Below are positions 11,301 through 19,800 of a DNA stretch of 64,000 nucleotides, one piece after another. This stretch comes from Hippasteria phrygiana (taxonomy: Eukaryota; Echinodermata; Asteroidea; Valvatida; Goniasteridae), in contig JAZGUH010000443.1 of the NCBI GenBank assembly GCA_037893225.1, positions 62,001-126,000 on the forward strand. The letters run 5' to 3'. The notes under the pieces were generated by a model. It was not told the origin of the DNA. It was given only the letters and a program-made list of their open reading frames with translations, and made no database searches. Made by a program: the position numbers and the translations under genes. Position 1 is the stretch's first letter; each line of letters opens with the position of its first letter.

Positions 11301-14270
11301 AGAACGATGTCTGCTGCCACAAGCGTCTCAAAAGGATCCCATTCTATTCACACAGATCCATTTCACAAATGGCTTCAGCTTTGGCTTTTTTTTTTTATTT
11401 TAGGTCCCCGGATGGGGCAAGATCGGCGGTGTTTTTTGCTACAAGTCTTGTATGTCTTTGAATCCTGAGCCTGTTCATTTTATTTAAGTTTTCAAGGCTT
11501 CAGATTGGCAATGGAAGCTTCGGAATAGCTGGAGACAAAGCCGAAGCCACAGTGAGCCAGTTTAAGAAATTGCCATGGCAATGTTTTGCTTTTTGATTTT
11601 ACGGAAGATAATTGGTCAATATATGGTCACGTGGAGGTGTAATGAAGGGTTTCGAATGAATTCGCACCTTGTTGAGCAAAGAGAATTATTGTTGACCTTT
11701 ATAATGTGAACTGCTTCAATGTATGATTGAAAATGTTTCCAGACTATTTTGTCTTCTAACCTCACGTTGTCAATTTGGAAATAAACAAACCTAGAGACAC
11801 AGTCTGAAATTATTCTTGTATTTTTTAATATCTTTTTTAATAATGCCTTCATAGTTTTGGTGCAAAATAATATTTGTTTTTGCATTTTCGATAAATTTGT
11901 GATGAAAAATGGTCATAATTTATTAGTTGTATTTTTAATGTGTAAAAAGGGGAAAGGTGTTTTGTATATCAACTTTCTCTGTTAAATTGTTATACAGGGT
12001 CAGTCAAAGTGTACCGAAAGACCATATATATGCCATATTAAAACTGTCGTCACCAAATTTGTATCATTATGTAGCCTTAGATCTTCTCTTTAAAGTGATA
12101 GGTCACATACAAAACCCTAGGCTTCATAATGATACCATTTGGTAACATCAATTTGATTAATAGGCCTGCAGGATATATTCAACTCCGCCATACCTTTTTT
12201 GAGCTCGCCATGTAATGCGGAACCCTCACTAATTGCAGTTGTTAATCAATGAGTCATACCCTGTTTAAAGTAAAACAGTTAGTATTAACCGACTTTCTTT
12301 CTTCGGATGTTTTTCAGTCTCTCCCGTATTTGGACACGATCCCTGGCGGCATGAAGGAAGGGAAGATTATCGTGATCGAAGTCGGCGTGAATCCCTTCGG
12401 CAAAGGGTAAGACATCTAAAAGGAAAACATAGCACTGCACGGTGGAGCAGAAACCAAAGATGGTAACTATGAACACATACGTCCCGTCGACATGTGGGCT
12501 TTCTTAGTTCCACAAGTGAGTTCTACATAAGTACGTGCGGCAGAGCATTTAGATGACAGTTTTTCATTGCAAATTAATAAAGAGAAGCACCCCCTGCGCT
12601 GCGAGAAGTGTTAGAAAAATTGGGAGAAATGTAGTAGAGTGTAGTCATCAGCATACATAGAGAGCTAAGACCAAACATTATCAGACAAATCATTGATATA
12701 AACCAGAAAGAGAGTTGGACCAAGAACACAGAGCCCTGCACTACATCAGAATTGACAGAACAAGTACGCAGAAGATTGTTCTTCAAGATTGTCCTTCAAA
12801 GATCACCTTTAAAGGTAGTATACAACAGTTGCAAACATCAAAAAACAAAACTGCGGAATTATTACGAAATACTGTACTAGTCTGTAATTAAATAGCAGTC
12901 TCAAGCATCCTGTAAAATCATGGCACCTAGGGTGCTGCCGTTTTCAAGAAAAGTAAAAATTTATAGCGTTTTCCAACGATTGTCGGCCGACAATCATTCG
13001 AAACAGTCTAGTTCCCCCGACCTGATAACTCCCTGACTCTATAATATGCTCCATTTTGTCTAAAGTATGGTAAGGTAACTAGACTACTAGAACAGATATT
13101 TTTTCTCTGTTTTCCCAGCATCTATGCACACAAAACTTTAAACAGGTCAGTGTTACAGTATTTGTTTACACGCTACAAAATACTAACCCCCAAATCCATT
13201 TATTTCTGAAAATTACAACAAAAGCAAATGATGTATACTACTTGCGGTTGGAAAAGAATTTACCAGGCACACCATAATGACTGAAGCTTGTGCAGAAATA
13301 TGGACAATTCTCCAGGAAAACGTACAGCTTTACAGATATATTTTGCGCACAAGGCTATGGAGACACCATTTAATTTATTTGATTTTTTTTTTTTTAATGA
13401 AGGTTCCATGTGAATTTCCAGTGCGGCATGTCCACCAATCCCAGAAGTGATGTGGCGATGCAGGTTAACCCGCGCCTCAAGGAGAAGTTGGTCAACGTAA
13501 ACACGCTACGCAGCACCAAGTGGGATGGCAACGAAGAGAAGCATCGCGGGTACTTCCGATTCCGCCCATTTGGTTCCTACGAGGTAAATTCTTGCAATAT
13601 TTATAATGTAATCAAGTTCTTATAAAGCGCATAATACAACTAAGTCTCTATGCGATTAAGAGAGTGAACAGGTGAGTTTCAAGATTTTGTTGAATTAATC
13701 CAAGGTGGTGACAGTTATTGATATGGTTTGGGAGATTGTTCCATAGTTTGGGAGCCGTGAATTGGAAGGCATGTTGACTGTAAGATTTGGTGATTACTGG
13801 ATATGGAGTGAGAAGATCTTAGACTTAGAGCAGAGAGTTCTTGGGGACCCTGTTGCAACCTCGCCTTATTCTGATTGGTTACCACAATCAGAAGCTGATA
13901 ATTTGTAATAAGCGCCCGAGGTGATTCCATGACGAACAAAATTATCCAAGAACTGCAGGCTTACATGAGGGAAAACCCTAAGAAAATGACGAATCTTCTA
14001 AATATATAAAATGTCCAAAATAGTCATTCGGCCAAAACCCGAGTCCTCAAATTTGGTAATTTTCCAATTATTTCCAAAGATTACTTGTCCATCATTATTT
14101 GTGTTTGCTTTTCTTGCGTGTAGATGAAGTTCTTGTGTGAGCGTCACCAGTTCAAGGTGAAATTGAACGGCTCTTACCTGCTGGAGTTCAAACACCGTCT
14201 GCCCTTCCAGAACATCAGTGCCCTGGGTGTAGATGGGGATTGCGTGGTCAGCCAAATCATCTTCTACTAA
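2218..14270 (+). CDS. Tandem-repeat (two-CRD) galectin, gene 1, 5'-partial
   Basis: Galectins are cytosolic or unconventionally secreted beta-galactoside lectins acting in innate immunity, adhesion and glycan cross-linking. Seven exons join in frame: 2218–2306, 6532–6745, 8441–8566, 10776–10874, 12318–12406, 13403–13583, 14124–14270 (945 nt, 314 aa plus TAA). The first three encode CRD1 (IPYSG...PGG start, RFSVNLQSG, FNPRF, VCNTKTG, WGEEER, VAVNGRHF). The fourth is a Pro/Gln-rich linker, and the last three are CRD2 (FHVNFQCG, NPRL, KWDGNEEK, LNGSYLLEFKHRLPF). All junctions are GT–AG with the 89-bp phase-2 exon typical of animal galectins. The first sugar-binding His is Gln in both domains (QFNPR, QVNPR), and the last Arg of W..E.R is Lys in CRD2, so binding may be altered. 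No signal peptide can be judged because the start exon is missing. A paralogue lies tail to tail at 16686–29870. Confidence 0.9.
2760..5115. repeat. Possible ~2.3-kb TIR element in galectin 1 intron
   Basis: GGCTTTTCCG-type ends (left about 2766, right about 5095–5115 inverted) enclose two CGGGTACCCG-rich palindromic patches (2868–2925 and 4780–4862), each next to a TGACGTCA/CACGTG-rich stretch. The mirror layout suggests one long element, but the ends are poorly conserved. No coding frame was recognised. Confidence 0.3.
3990..4176. mobile_element. Diverged copy of the TTAA/CCCCTTG MITE
   Basis: About 4025–4075 and the CAAGGGGTTAA end (4166–4176) match the MITE copies at 48453 and 59342. The left end is degraded. 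Confidence 0.5.
6532..6745 (+). CDS. Galectin 1 exon: CRD1 carbohydrate-binding core (214 bp)
   Basis: Acceptor cttatag and donor ATG|gtaaat. It carries RFSVNLQSG, DIAFQFNPRF, VCNTKTG and WGEEER. It is three bases longer than the paralogous 211-bp exon. The His of HxNxR is Gln here. Confidence 0.92.
6900..7470 (+). mobile_element. tRNA-derived SINE-like repeat (family 1)
   Basis: A pol III A-box-like TAGCTCAATTGG (7068–7079) and B-box GGTTCGAGTCC (7112–7122) sit in a tRNA-like segment starting about 7063. The preceding head is shared with 9065–9230, and the following AGTTTTCTTTGTT tail is shared with 50400–50530. Downstream sequence (about 7300–7470) recurs at 32460–32640. It lies within a galectin 1 intron. 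Confidence 0.65.
7885..8355. repeat. Large foldback (inverted-repeat) element, ~470 bp
   Basis: Arms of about 230 nt: the left begins AGGATGTTGATTGCTGAG and the right ends with its complement. They meet near 8115–8125 around TGCCTAGTGCTAGACACA. It lies in the intron between galectin 1 exons 6532–6745 and 8441–8566, ending about 85 bp before the latter. Confidence 0.75.
8441..8566 (+). CDS. Galectin 1 exon: CRD1 C-terminal strands (126 bp)
   Basis: Acceptor tttatag and donor GCT|gtaagt. It encodes VAVNGRHFIEYRHRVPNL and the closing VYSIRF strand. It has the same length and phase as its paralogue at 22750–22875. A 91-bp palindrome begins 30 bp after the donor. Confidence 0.92.
8597..8687. repeat. 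91-bp near-perfect palindrome next to a splice donor
   Basis: CACTATGAACATCTAAC… pairs with its complement across a short centre at about 8640. It would fold into a ~43-bp hairpin in the primary transcript 30 nt after the 5' splice site of exon 8441–8566. Confidence 0.8.
9065..9500 (+). mobile_element. Second copy of SINE-like family 1 (diverged)
   Basis: The head TTGGGTCGTGATCCCTGGCTA (9113 on) matches 6965–6990. A tRNA-like A box TAGCTCAATTGG occurs at about 9417–9428, and the B box has decayed (GATTCAGGTCC). Confidence 0.5.
10309..10684. mobile_element. MITE of the GTGACC…GGCCACA family
   Basis: Shares ordered blocks (TCAGAGTCTTTACCCCTTG, GAGATATGATTGATTAGG, CATAGTGTGACTTAC) with 49813–50238, which keeps clearer ATGTGACC/GGTCACAT ends. 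It ends about 90 bp before galectin 1 exon 10776. Confidence 0.55.
10776..10874 (+). CDS. Galectin 1 exon: Pro/Gln-rich interdomain linker (99 bp)
   Basis: Acceptor ttttgcag and donor CCA|gtaagt. It encodes 33 residues with a repeated (F/Y)PAQP-type motif, a flexible linker between the CRDs. The paralogue has a different 14-residue linker exon. Confidence 0.82.
12318..12406 (+). CDS. Galectin 1 exon: CRD2 first strands (89 bp)
   Basis: Acceptor tttttcag and donor AAAGG|gtaaga. It encodes SLPYLDTIPGGMKEGKIIVI, the opening of the second CRD. It has the same size and phase as the first CRD1 exon. Confidence 0.88.
12574..12786 (-). pseudogene. Relic of a non-LTR retrotransposon reverse transcriptase
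   Basis: On the minus strand the broken frames read as a decayed RT core: DVVQGSV, then in another frame LFLVYINDL, then a degenerate AD-D-TTLYYIS catalytic region. At least two frameshifts are needed. It lies in a galectin 1 intron and abuts a TTAA MITE at 12809. Confidence 0.6.
12809..13248. mobile_element. TTAA MITE (AGGTAGTGTACA family), diverged copy
   Basis: Begins TTAAAGGTAGTATACAAC and carries internal blocks matching the reverse complement of 47575–48056, including a palindromic core near 12975–13000. The right end (ATGTATACTACTTGC) is degraded. Confidence 0.6.
13403..13583 (+). CDS. Galectin 1 exon: CRD2 carbohydrate-binding core (181 bp)
   Basis: Acceptor aatgaag and donor GAG|gtaaat. 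It encodes FHVNFQCG, VAMQVNPRL and KWDGNEEK. His→Gln and Arg→Lys at canonical ligand positions suggest weakened or changed galactoside binding. Confidence 0.9.
14124..14270 (+). CDS. Galectin 1 terminal coding exon: CRD2 end and stop (147 bp)
   Basis: Acceptor gcgtgtag; stop TAA at 14268–14270. It encodes FKVKLNGSYLLEFKHRLPF and a final IIFY strand. It is exactly as long as the paralogue's last coding exon (16686–16832). Confidence 0.92.
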   Translation: MKFLCERHQFKVKLNGSYLLEFKHRLPFQNISALGVDGDCVVSQIIFY

Positions 14271-14296
14271 ACATATTGCGATCATTGAAACTATAG

Positions 14297-14413
14297 GTTT
14301 TTTCACACTAGATCGCCTAACCCCAGGGAGAACTCAATTCGGGGCGGCCCCGGAGCAGGGATGAGTTCGCCCCAGGGCCACTACCGAGATTTTGTCTAGT
14401 GCGAAAAAGGCCT
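14297..14413. mobile_element. 117-bp MITE in the galectin 1 3' region
   Basis: Left GGTTTTTTCACACTAGATC and right GTCTAGTGCGAAAAAGGCC are imperfect inverted repeats. It starts 26 bp after the stop codon, so it lies in the 3' UTR, and abuts the Tc1-like element 4 bp later. Confidence 0.6.
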
Positions 14414-14417
14414 TATA

Positions 14418-15331
14418 AACTCCTCAAAAAAACTTTGGAATTTTTGTTTAACCCTGTATTTCTTGAGTTATTTGGGGATCGGTCATATTATGTTGTGTAT
14501 CAATAGAAAGCTTGTTTATTCTGCTTTACTAGCTTGTTCCGGAGCTGAAATATTGTCTTGAGAAGATGGTAGGGTCACAAACAAAATGTGCCAAATCTGT
14601 GCTCAACAGAACAATCCACTATACTAGTGCAGTAGACATGAATAGAGAAGACAATTTAACAATGCACAAAACATGCAAGAGAACTTCTCGTTCCTCCACC
14701 TATTCAAGTTCCATTGTCGGTGTTGTCCCTGTCTTCCTGCGGTGTGGTCTTCTTAGGACACCCACTTCTCGGTCTGTCCTTGACATCACCTGTTGCACGA
14801 AATTTTGCTTTTAATTTGGATATCATACTGGGGCTAACTCCAAAGTTTGCTGCAACTTGCTTCTGGGGTACACCAGCTTCAAGTTGTCCAATCGCCCTAG
14901 CCTTTTCCACATTGGACAATCTTGCCATGATGATGCTTAAAACCAACATCAAATGACCACTTAAAAAAAAAGTCCAGAACCAGAGAGTCACTGTGCATTC
15001 ATTCATGCTCAACCACCTGTTTAATTCCTGTTCTTATTCAATACAAATCAATATCACTAATGGTCAGTTCAAAATCCATACCTGTAATTGTCAGTTCTAA
15101 GCACAGTGGATTGTTCTGTTGAGCACAGATTTGGCACATTTTGTTTGTGACCCTACCATCTTATCAAGACAATATTTCAGCTCTGGAACAAGCTATTGTT
15201 ACAAATGAGGTATTATCGTAAAGCAGAATAAACCAGCTTTTTATTGATACACAACATAATATGACCAATCCCCAAATATGTCAAGAAATACAGGGTTGAA
15301 AAAAAATTACAAACTTTTTTTGAGGAGTTGA
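14418..15331. mobile_element. Tc1/mariner-like element with ~220-bp TIRs and TA duplication
   Basis: TA dinucleotides flank both ends (14416–14417, 15332–15333). The element begins AACTCCTCAAAAAAACTTTGG, and its right end is the inverse. Arms 14418–14630 and about 15100–15331 align throughout, with about 10 extra bases on the right. The interior holds only the N-terminal part of a transposase on the minus strand, so it is a non-autonomous deletion derivative. Confidence 0.85.
14704..14928 (-). pseudogene. Truncated Tc1/mariner transposase (DNA-binding HTH part only)
   Basis: A 74-aa frame from ATG at 14926–14928. It contains a homeodomain/paired-like helix-turn-helix (VEKARAIGQLEAG, then VAANFGVSPSMISKLKAKF) followed by a basic linker DRPRSGCPKKTTPQEDR, as in Tc1-type transposases. 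The second HTH and the DDE catalytic core are missing, since the right TIR starts about 170 bp beyond the N-terminus and the left TIR immediately after the C-terminus. If translated it could bind TIRs but not cut. Confidence 0.8.
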
Positions 15332-16685
15332 TATGGTTCCGAATAATCAATGTTTTTAATCAATCTTTATTATACTCCTAGAACTACGTAAAATAGCTTC
15401 AAACATTGCCTATACTATTTTTTAAGAATGGCTCGTTATCTAAAGTTAAATGCCAAAGTTAGTCTTTCTTTTTAAGTCTATTTTGAAATGTTCTATTAGA
15501 GATTTGAATCGGTAATATACCATTGATACACAATATATGTACATACACTATAAGAAATGCAGTTGTAAGCCTTTGCTTTATTAGAGAAAAGAGCTAAATG
15601 TAAATTGCTTGAAAGTATCTTAAGATGAATCACAACTTTAGTTTTGAATGTGGTATAACCAGTCATGTAATAAAAGACCTAACATTTTCTAAGCAATATG
15701 TGTAAACACAATTACAGTTTTAATGGCTACAAGCACAACTCGATAAGTTCTTAATTAGCTGCATGGCCTTAAAAGGTATGATCTAGCTTTGGTCATGAAA
15801 TTAGTTTCAATCTGAACGCTTATACCTTTTATATAAAGATGATACAAGTACAATCCTCAAAGGAAATTTTCCATCTGAAATGCTTTCATGTATCTGAAGA
15901 CCTCCAAAAATCCTGTAGCTCTTCAGTTTCAACAATAATATTGAAATAAGCACATTTTAAACATGCACAAAATCACTGTTAAAAACAAACAAACAAAAAA
16001 CCAAGTTGAAATCTGGACTCGGCCGAGTCCAGGCATGTGCCTCCAGAACCATATTGCTAATAGAATAGTACTTTAGAATCCAGCTTCAAGTATATATAGT
16101 TGAGCCAGAATTGGCATCAAGTTGTAAACTTACTGGTTTGTGTGTCAAACTTAGAATCTTTGTAGAAGTTTAAAATAGAAATCCGAGAACGACAGAATGT
16201 TGGCACCAGCCACAATGACAACCCCCCCCCCCCCACACAAAAACAATAATAAAAAAAAAATTACAAGTTTTAAAAATTAAAATATAAAATTGGGTTTTAG
16301 TCCCACCCCCCTGCAAAATTGTAAAGTTATTAACATTCACACTACACTTTGTCACTATAGCACCTACAAACATAACGTGCATAGTAGACAGCTGTATAAT
16401 TTGCATTTTATTCATTTTGTGTCCATATAATATATCGATTCACTATGCACTGCCCCTTGACACCCACACGTCACTCATGTATTTTGGACGTTTGCCGGAC
16501 CAGAGTCACAGCAGTGATTGGTCAATAATACGTCAAGGGGCGGGGGGCTTAATAGATCGGTCTGCTGCATCACACGAAGGCCTAGAAAGCGACAAAACAG
16601 AAAACACACCTAGGAAAAGCTACTGCGCAAGCGAGGCGCCCCACTGTCATTTGTATCATTGGTCCTATCATTGACTACATGACGG
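15332..16685. other. Intergenic/3'-UTR region between convergent galectins
   Basis: No coding sequence. It contains a poly-C tract (16221–16232), a diverged interspersed repeat (about 15800–15990, related to 50230–50400 and 31560–31690) and the likely 3' UTR of galectin 2. Confidence 0.5.
16407..16412 (-). terminator. Candidate polyadenylation signal of galectin 2
   Basis: TTTATT on the plus strand reads AATAAA on the minus strand, about 275 nt downstream of the galectin 2 stop codon (16686–16688). Confidence 0.45.
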
Positions 16686-16832
16686 CTAGTCAATGTTGAT
16701 CTCCTTAACGGTGACGTCACCAGACACCGACACTGATTTAACCGTCTCCACGTCGTGACGATGATCGTAGTCAATCACGTGATGTCCGTCCACCTGTACA
16801 CGGTAACACTTCCTCAAACACAAGATTGCTAC
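16686..16832 (-). CDS. Galectin 2 exon 8: CRD2 end and stop (147 bp)
   Basis: Acceptor aatgtag|GTAGCA was chosen because it gives phase 0 and VAILCLRKCYRVQVDG, aligning with MKFLCERHQFKVKLNG of gene 1. Stop TAG at 16686–16688. It is identical in length to gene 1's last exon. Confidence 0.88.
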   Translation of the reverse strand, partial: VAILCLRKCYRVQVDGHHVIDYDHRHDVETVKSVSVSGDVTVKEINID

Positions 16833-19800
16833 CTACATTAAATGAAAAATGACATGGGCCTTAGACCTTCAAAGAAATGACGTCAAAATGTGTTTACCTC
16901 CTTGCACTTGAGCAGCCAGGTAGGGACAATTTCTGCCTGTTTTTGTGACAAACACCTAGGTTATTTATTTCATACTCGGCAGATACGACAGGTACTTGAT
17001 ACCGAAATGCAAAAATGGATCCTGCGTGATGGTTTTCCCAAACAATAGATTTCTACAGACGCATTAAAACGGTCGTTGACGACAAATATATTTCAATCTT
17101 TTAGGCGCTTAGATTGGTGCAAAAATAATACTATAGCCTATACAACTAGATTTTTACAACCAGGTGATATCAATCTTCGCGCAAAGATAAAACAGTACAT
17201 GTTAGGAAGAGAAAATATAGCGCACTGTGTAGTTTCTGCTTTGTTTGTTTAAAAATAAATTTTTCAGCCATAATTCGTTAGCAGAAAGGAAATTCATTAA
17301 AATGGAATTTTCAGTCAGAGCACGGACACATCATAATTAGGAGTTTTGTTTGTCAGAAAAAAAAATAATAACCTGACCTCGTGTGTTCCGTTAGGGGCAA
17401 ATGGGAAGGTTCCCCCACGCTCCTCCTTTCCCCACTTGTTGTTCTGCTTGGAGTTCCGCACGATGGTGCGTTCCGGGAAGCGAGGATTGAAGTGGAACGC
17501 GATGTCATCCTGCTGGGGTCCGTAGTAAGCCCCGTTCATGTTGATGGCGAACCTGAAACCAAAGAAAGACGTGGAATATTTGTTTTTGAATAGAGAGCAC
17601 AAGAAACAAGTATGCATTATAATCATTTATAACACACCTCTTGCTGGTTCTTTATCCTGGTTGGCTGAAACACGGTCACGTGGGATTCACTAATATAGGC
17701 TAGTAAATGAAATTTGCGTCTGCGTAAACTAAATGCGCGTCAAGACATCACATGCGCGTAATATCAGGAGTATATAGTGCCTGATCGGGCACTATACTAA
17801 AAATGTTTGACTGGTTACAGCGCCCTCAACTACAACTTTTATGGATTTGTGGTTTATAATAAGTGTACACTCGCATGATGTGAACAGTGGAAAAGGAACT
17901 CCAACTCTGAATCCAGGGAAACTAAAAGTATTCCTTTAATTGTTGAATTGCTGTTGAGTTAATTGTTGACAGTTCAATTATAAAATCCTGAAAAGTTTCT
18001 TTTCTTATTTTATATTTTGGACAGAGGTGTGTTATAAAATACATAATGGACTGGCATAATTCGGTCACTAGTGCACTCGGGCCTGTGAATGACCAGAAGT
18101 GGGTCCTATTTTCCTCGGCCTTCGGCCTCGGGACCCTCTTCTGCTCACTCACAGTCCCTCGGGTTGCATAGATGTGCACTAGTGACCTCATTGCCAGTCT
18201 GTGTATAATAGCAAGGTAAAAAAAAGAACAATCATAAAAGGCCAAATTATGATATCACGGCAAATTAATCATCATTTTGCCATTCACTGGTAAGATAATG
18301 TGCAGGGAATGTAGATCATGCAGAGATAGGGATATTTCCCCTGCCCCGCCTACTAGGGTCCCTTTTTGGGGGAAAAACAATCTTCATCACCCCTGCCCCA
18401 CTATTGGACAGCTATGAGTCGCTGTTAATGTGCTATGATATCGTTTACCGACTATATATAAAAATCCCCCAATACAAGGCTAAAATCCACTCTGGGTAAA
18501 AGGGTTACGACCAAAGGTGGTAGGGTTGGTGACATTTAAAATTGCCAACCCTACCACCCTTACGGTTTTCCTGGGCCCAGATATAAAGAGAGGATAATTC
18601 TTCAACGATGCCAATTTTAAGACCTGTATAGACCCAGGCGGGGTAATTTTCACCATCGGTAAAACCAACTATAATAACCCATATATCTTCAGGAAAGTGC
18701 TGGATTCCAACAGGGGGTTAGTGTAGGGGGTTAGTGTGTTGAGGATCAATAAACTAGCCATCCAGTTCTCCACGGCTCATCGCACTAAAAATCCCCTCTC
18801 TAGGAATCATCAACATAAACGTCACTACCAGTTGGACTCCGACATTCTCCCGTAATGGCGAACAGGGCATACTGTTCGAAAACGTTCAGACTGATTACCG
18901 GTTCTTCTCGGAGCCAACCAATACCCCTAATGCCCCTTTCCCAATTACACGATTTTTGCTACGGTAGAGCACGATTTTTCAATTATTTACAATCGCAACG
19001 GCGTCGTTGCCATGTTCGTGGTCAATCGTGGTCCACCGTATACGCACCGTAGTAGATCTTGAATGTTCAAAAAAATTGTGCTTTACCGTAGCGGTGGAAA
19101 AAATCGTGGTCCACCGCAGCAGCATTGTATTAGAGTCGTAACGTTGTCTTGACGTTGTCGTGGTATGTCGTGACGGCGTCTTGTTCATTTGTACTCATTC
19201 GTGGTGGCCGCAACAGCTACGGTAGGCCAAGACTTCGCTACGATGCTGATACGATGCCGCTACGATGGTGCTGCGACCTAGCAAGACGCCAACAAGCACA
19301 AGCAAGAACATGATTTTTTTATCACGTGTCTCTTGCTGATCGTGTGTGTTTTTATCACATGTCTCTTGTCTCTTGTTTAATAAAAGTGCACACAAGCTGC
19401 CATGCCGAACTTGAGAAGGACGCGCAAAAGGGGGCCTTTTCCGTCATGTGATTAATTAAATCGTACAGGCGTCTTGTTAAATCATACTGCCGTCGCACTG
19501 GCGTCTTCTGAAATCGTACTGACGCCGTTGTGACGTCGTAGTACAATCTTGGCATTTCTTGGTACGCCGTGACAAATCTTGACGATGTCGTAACTCTACC
19601 GTAACACTATCGCACTACTGCCGTACCACATCTTGACGGCGTCTTGATAGCGTCTTGACAAGACGTAGAATTCGATTGACCTTGAACTTTTTTAGTGTAA
19701 ATTTCTACGGCTGAGCACGATTTTTCAACTTTGAAAAATCGTGCTCTACCGTAGCAAAAATCGTGTAAGTGGGAAAGGGGCATAAAAGAGAGAAATTTCC

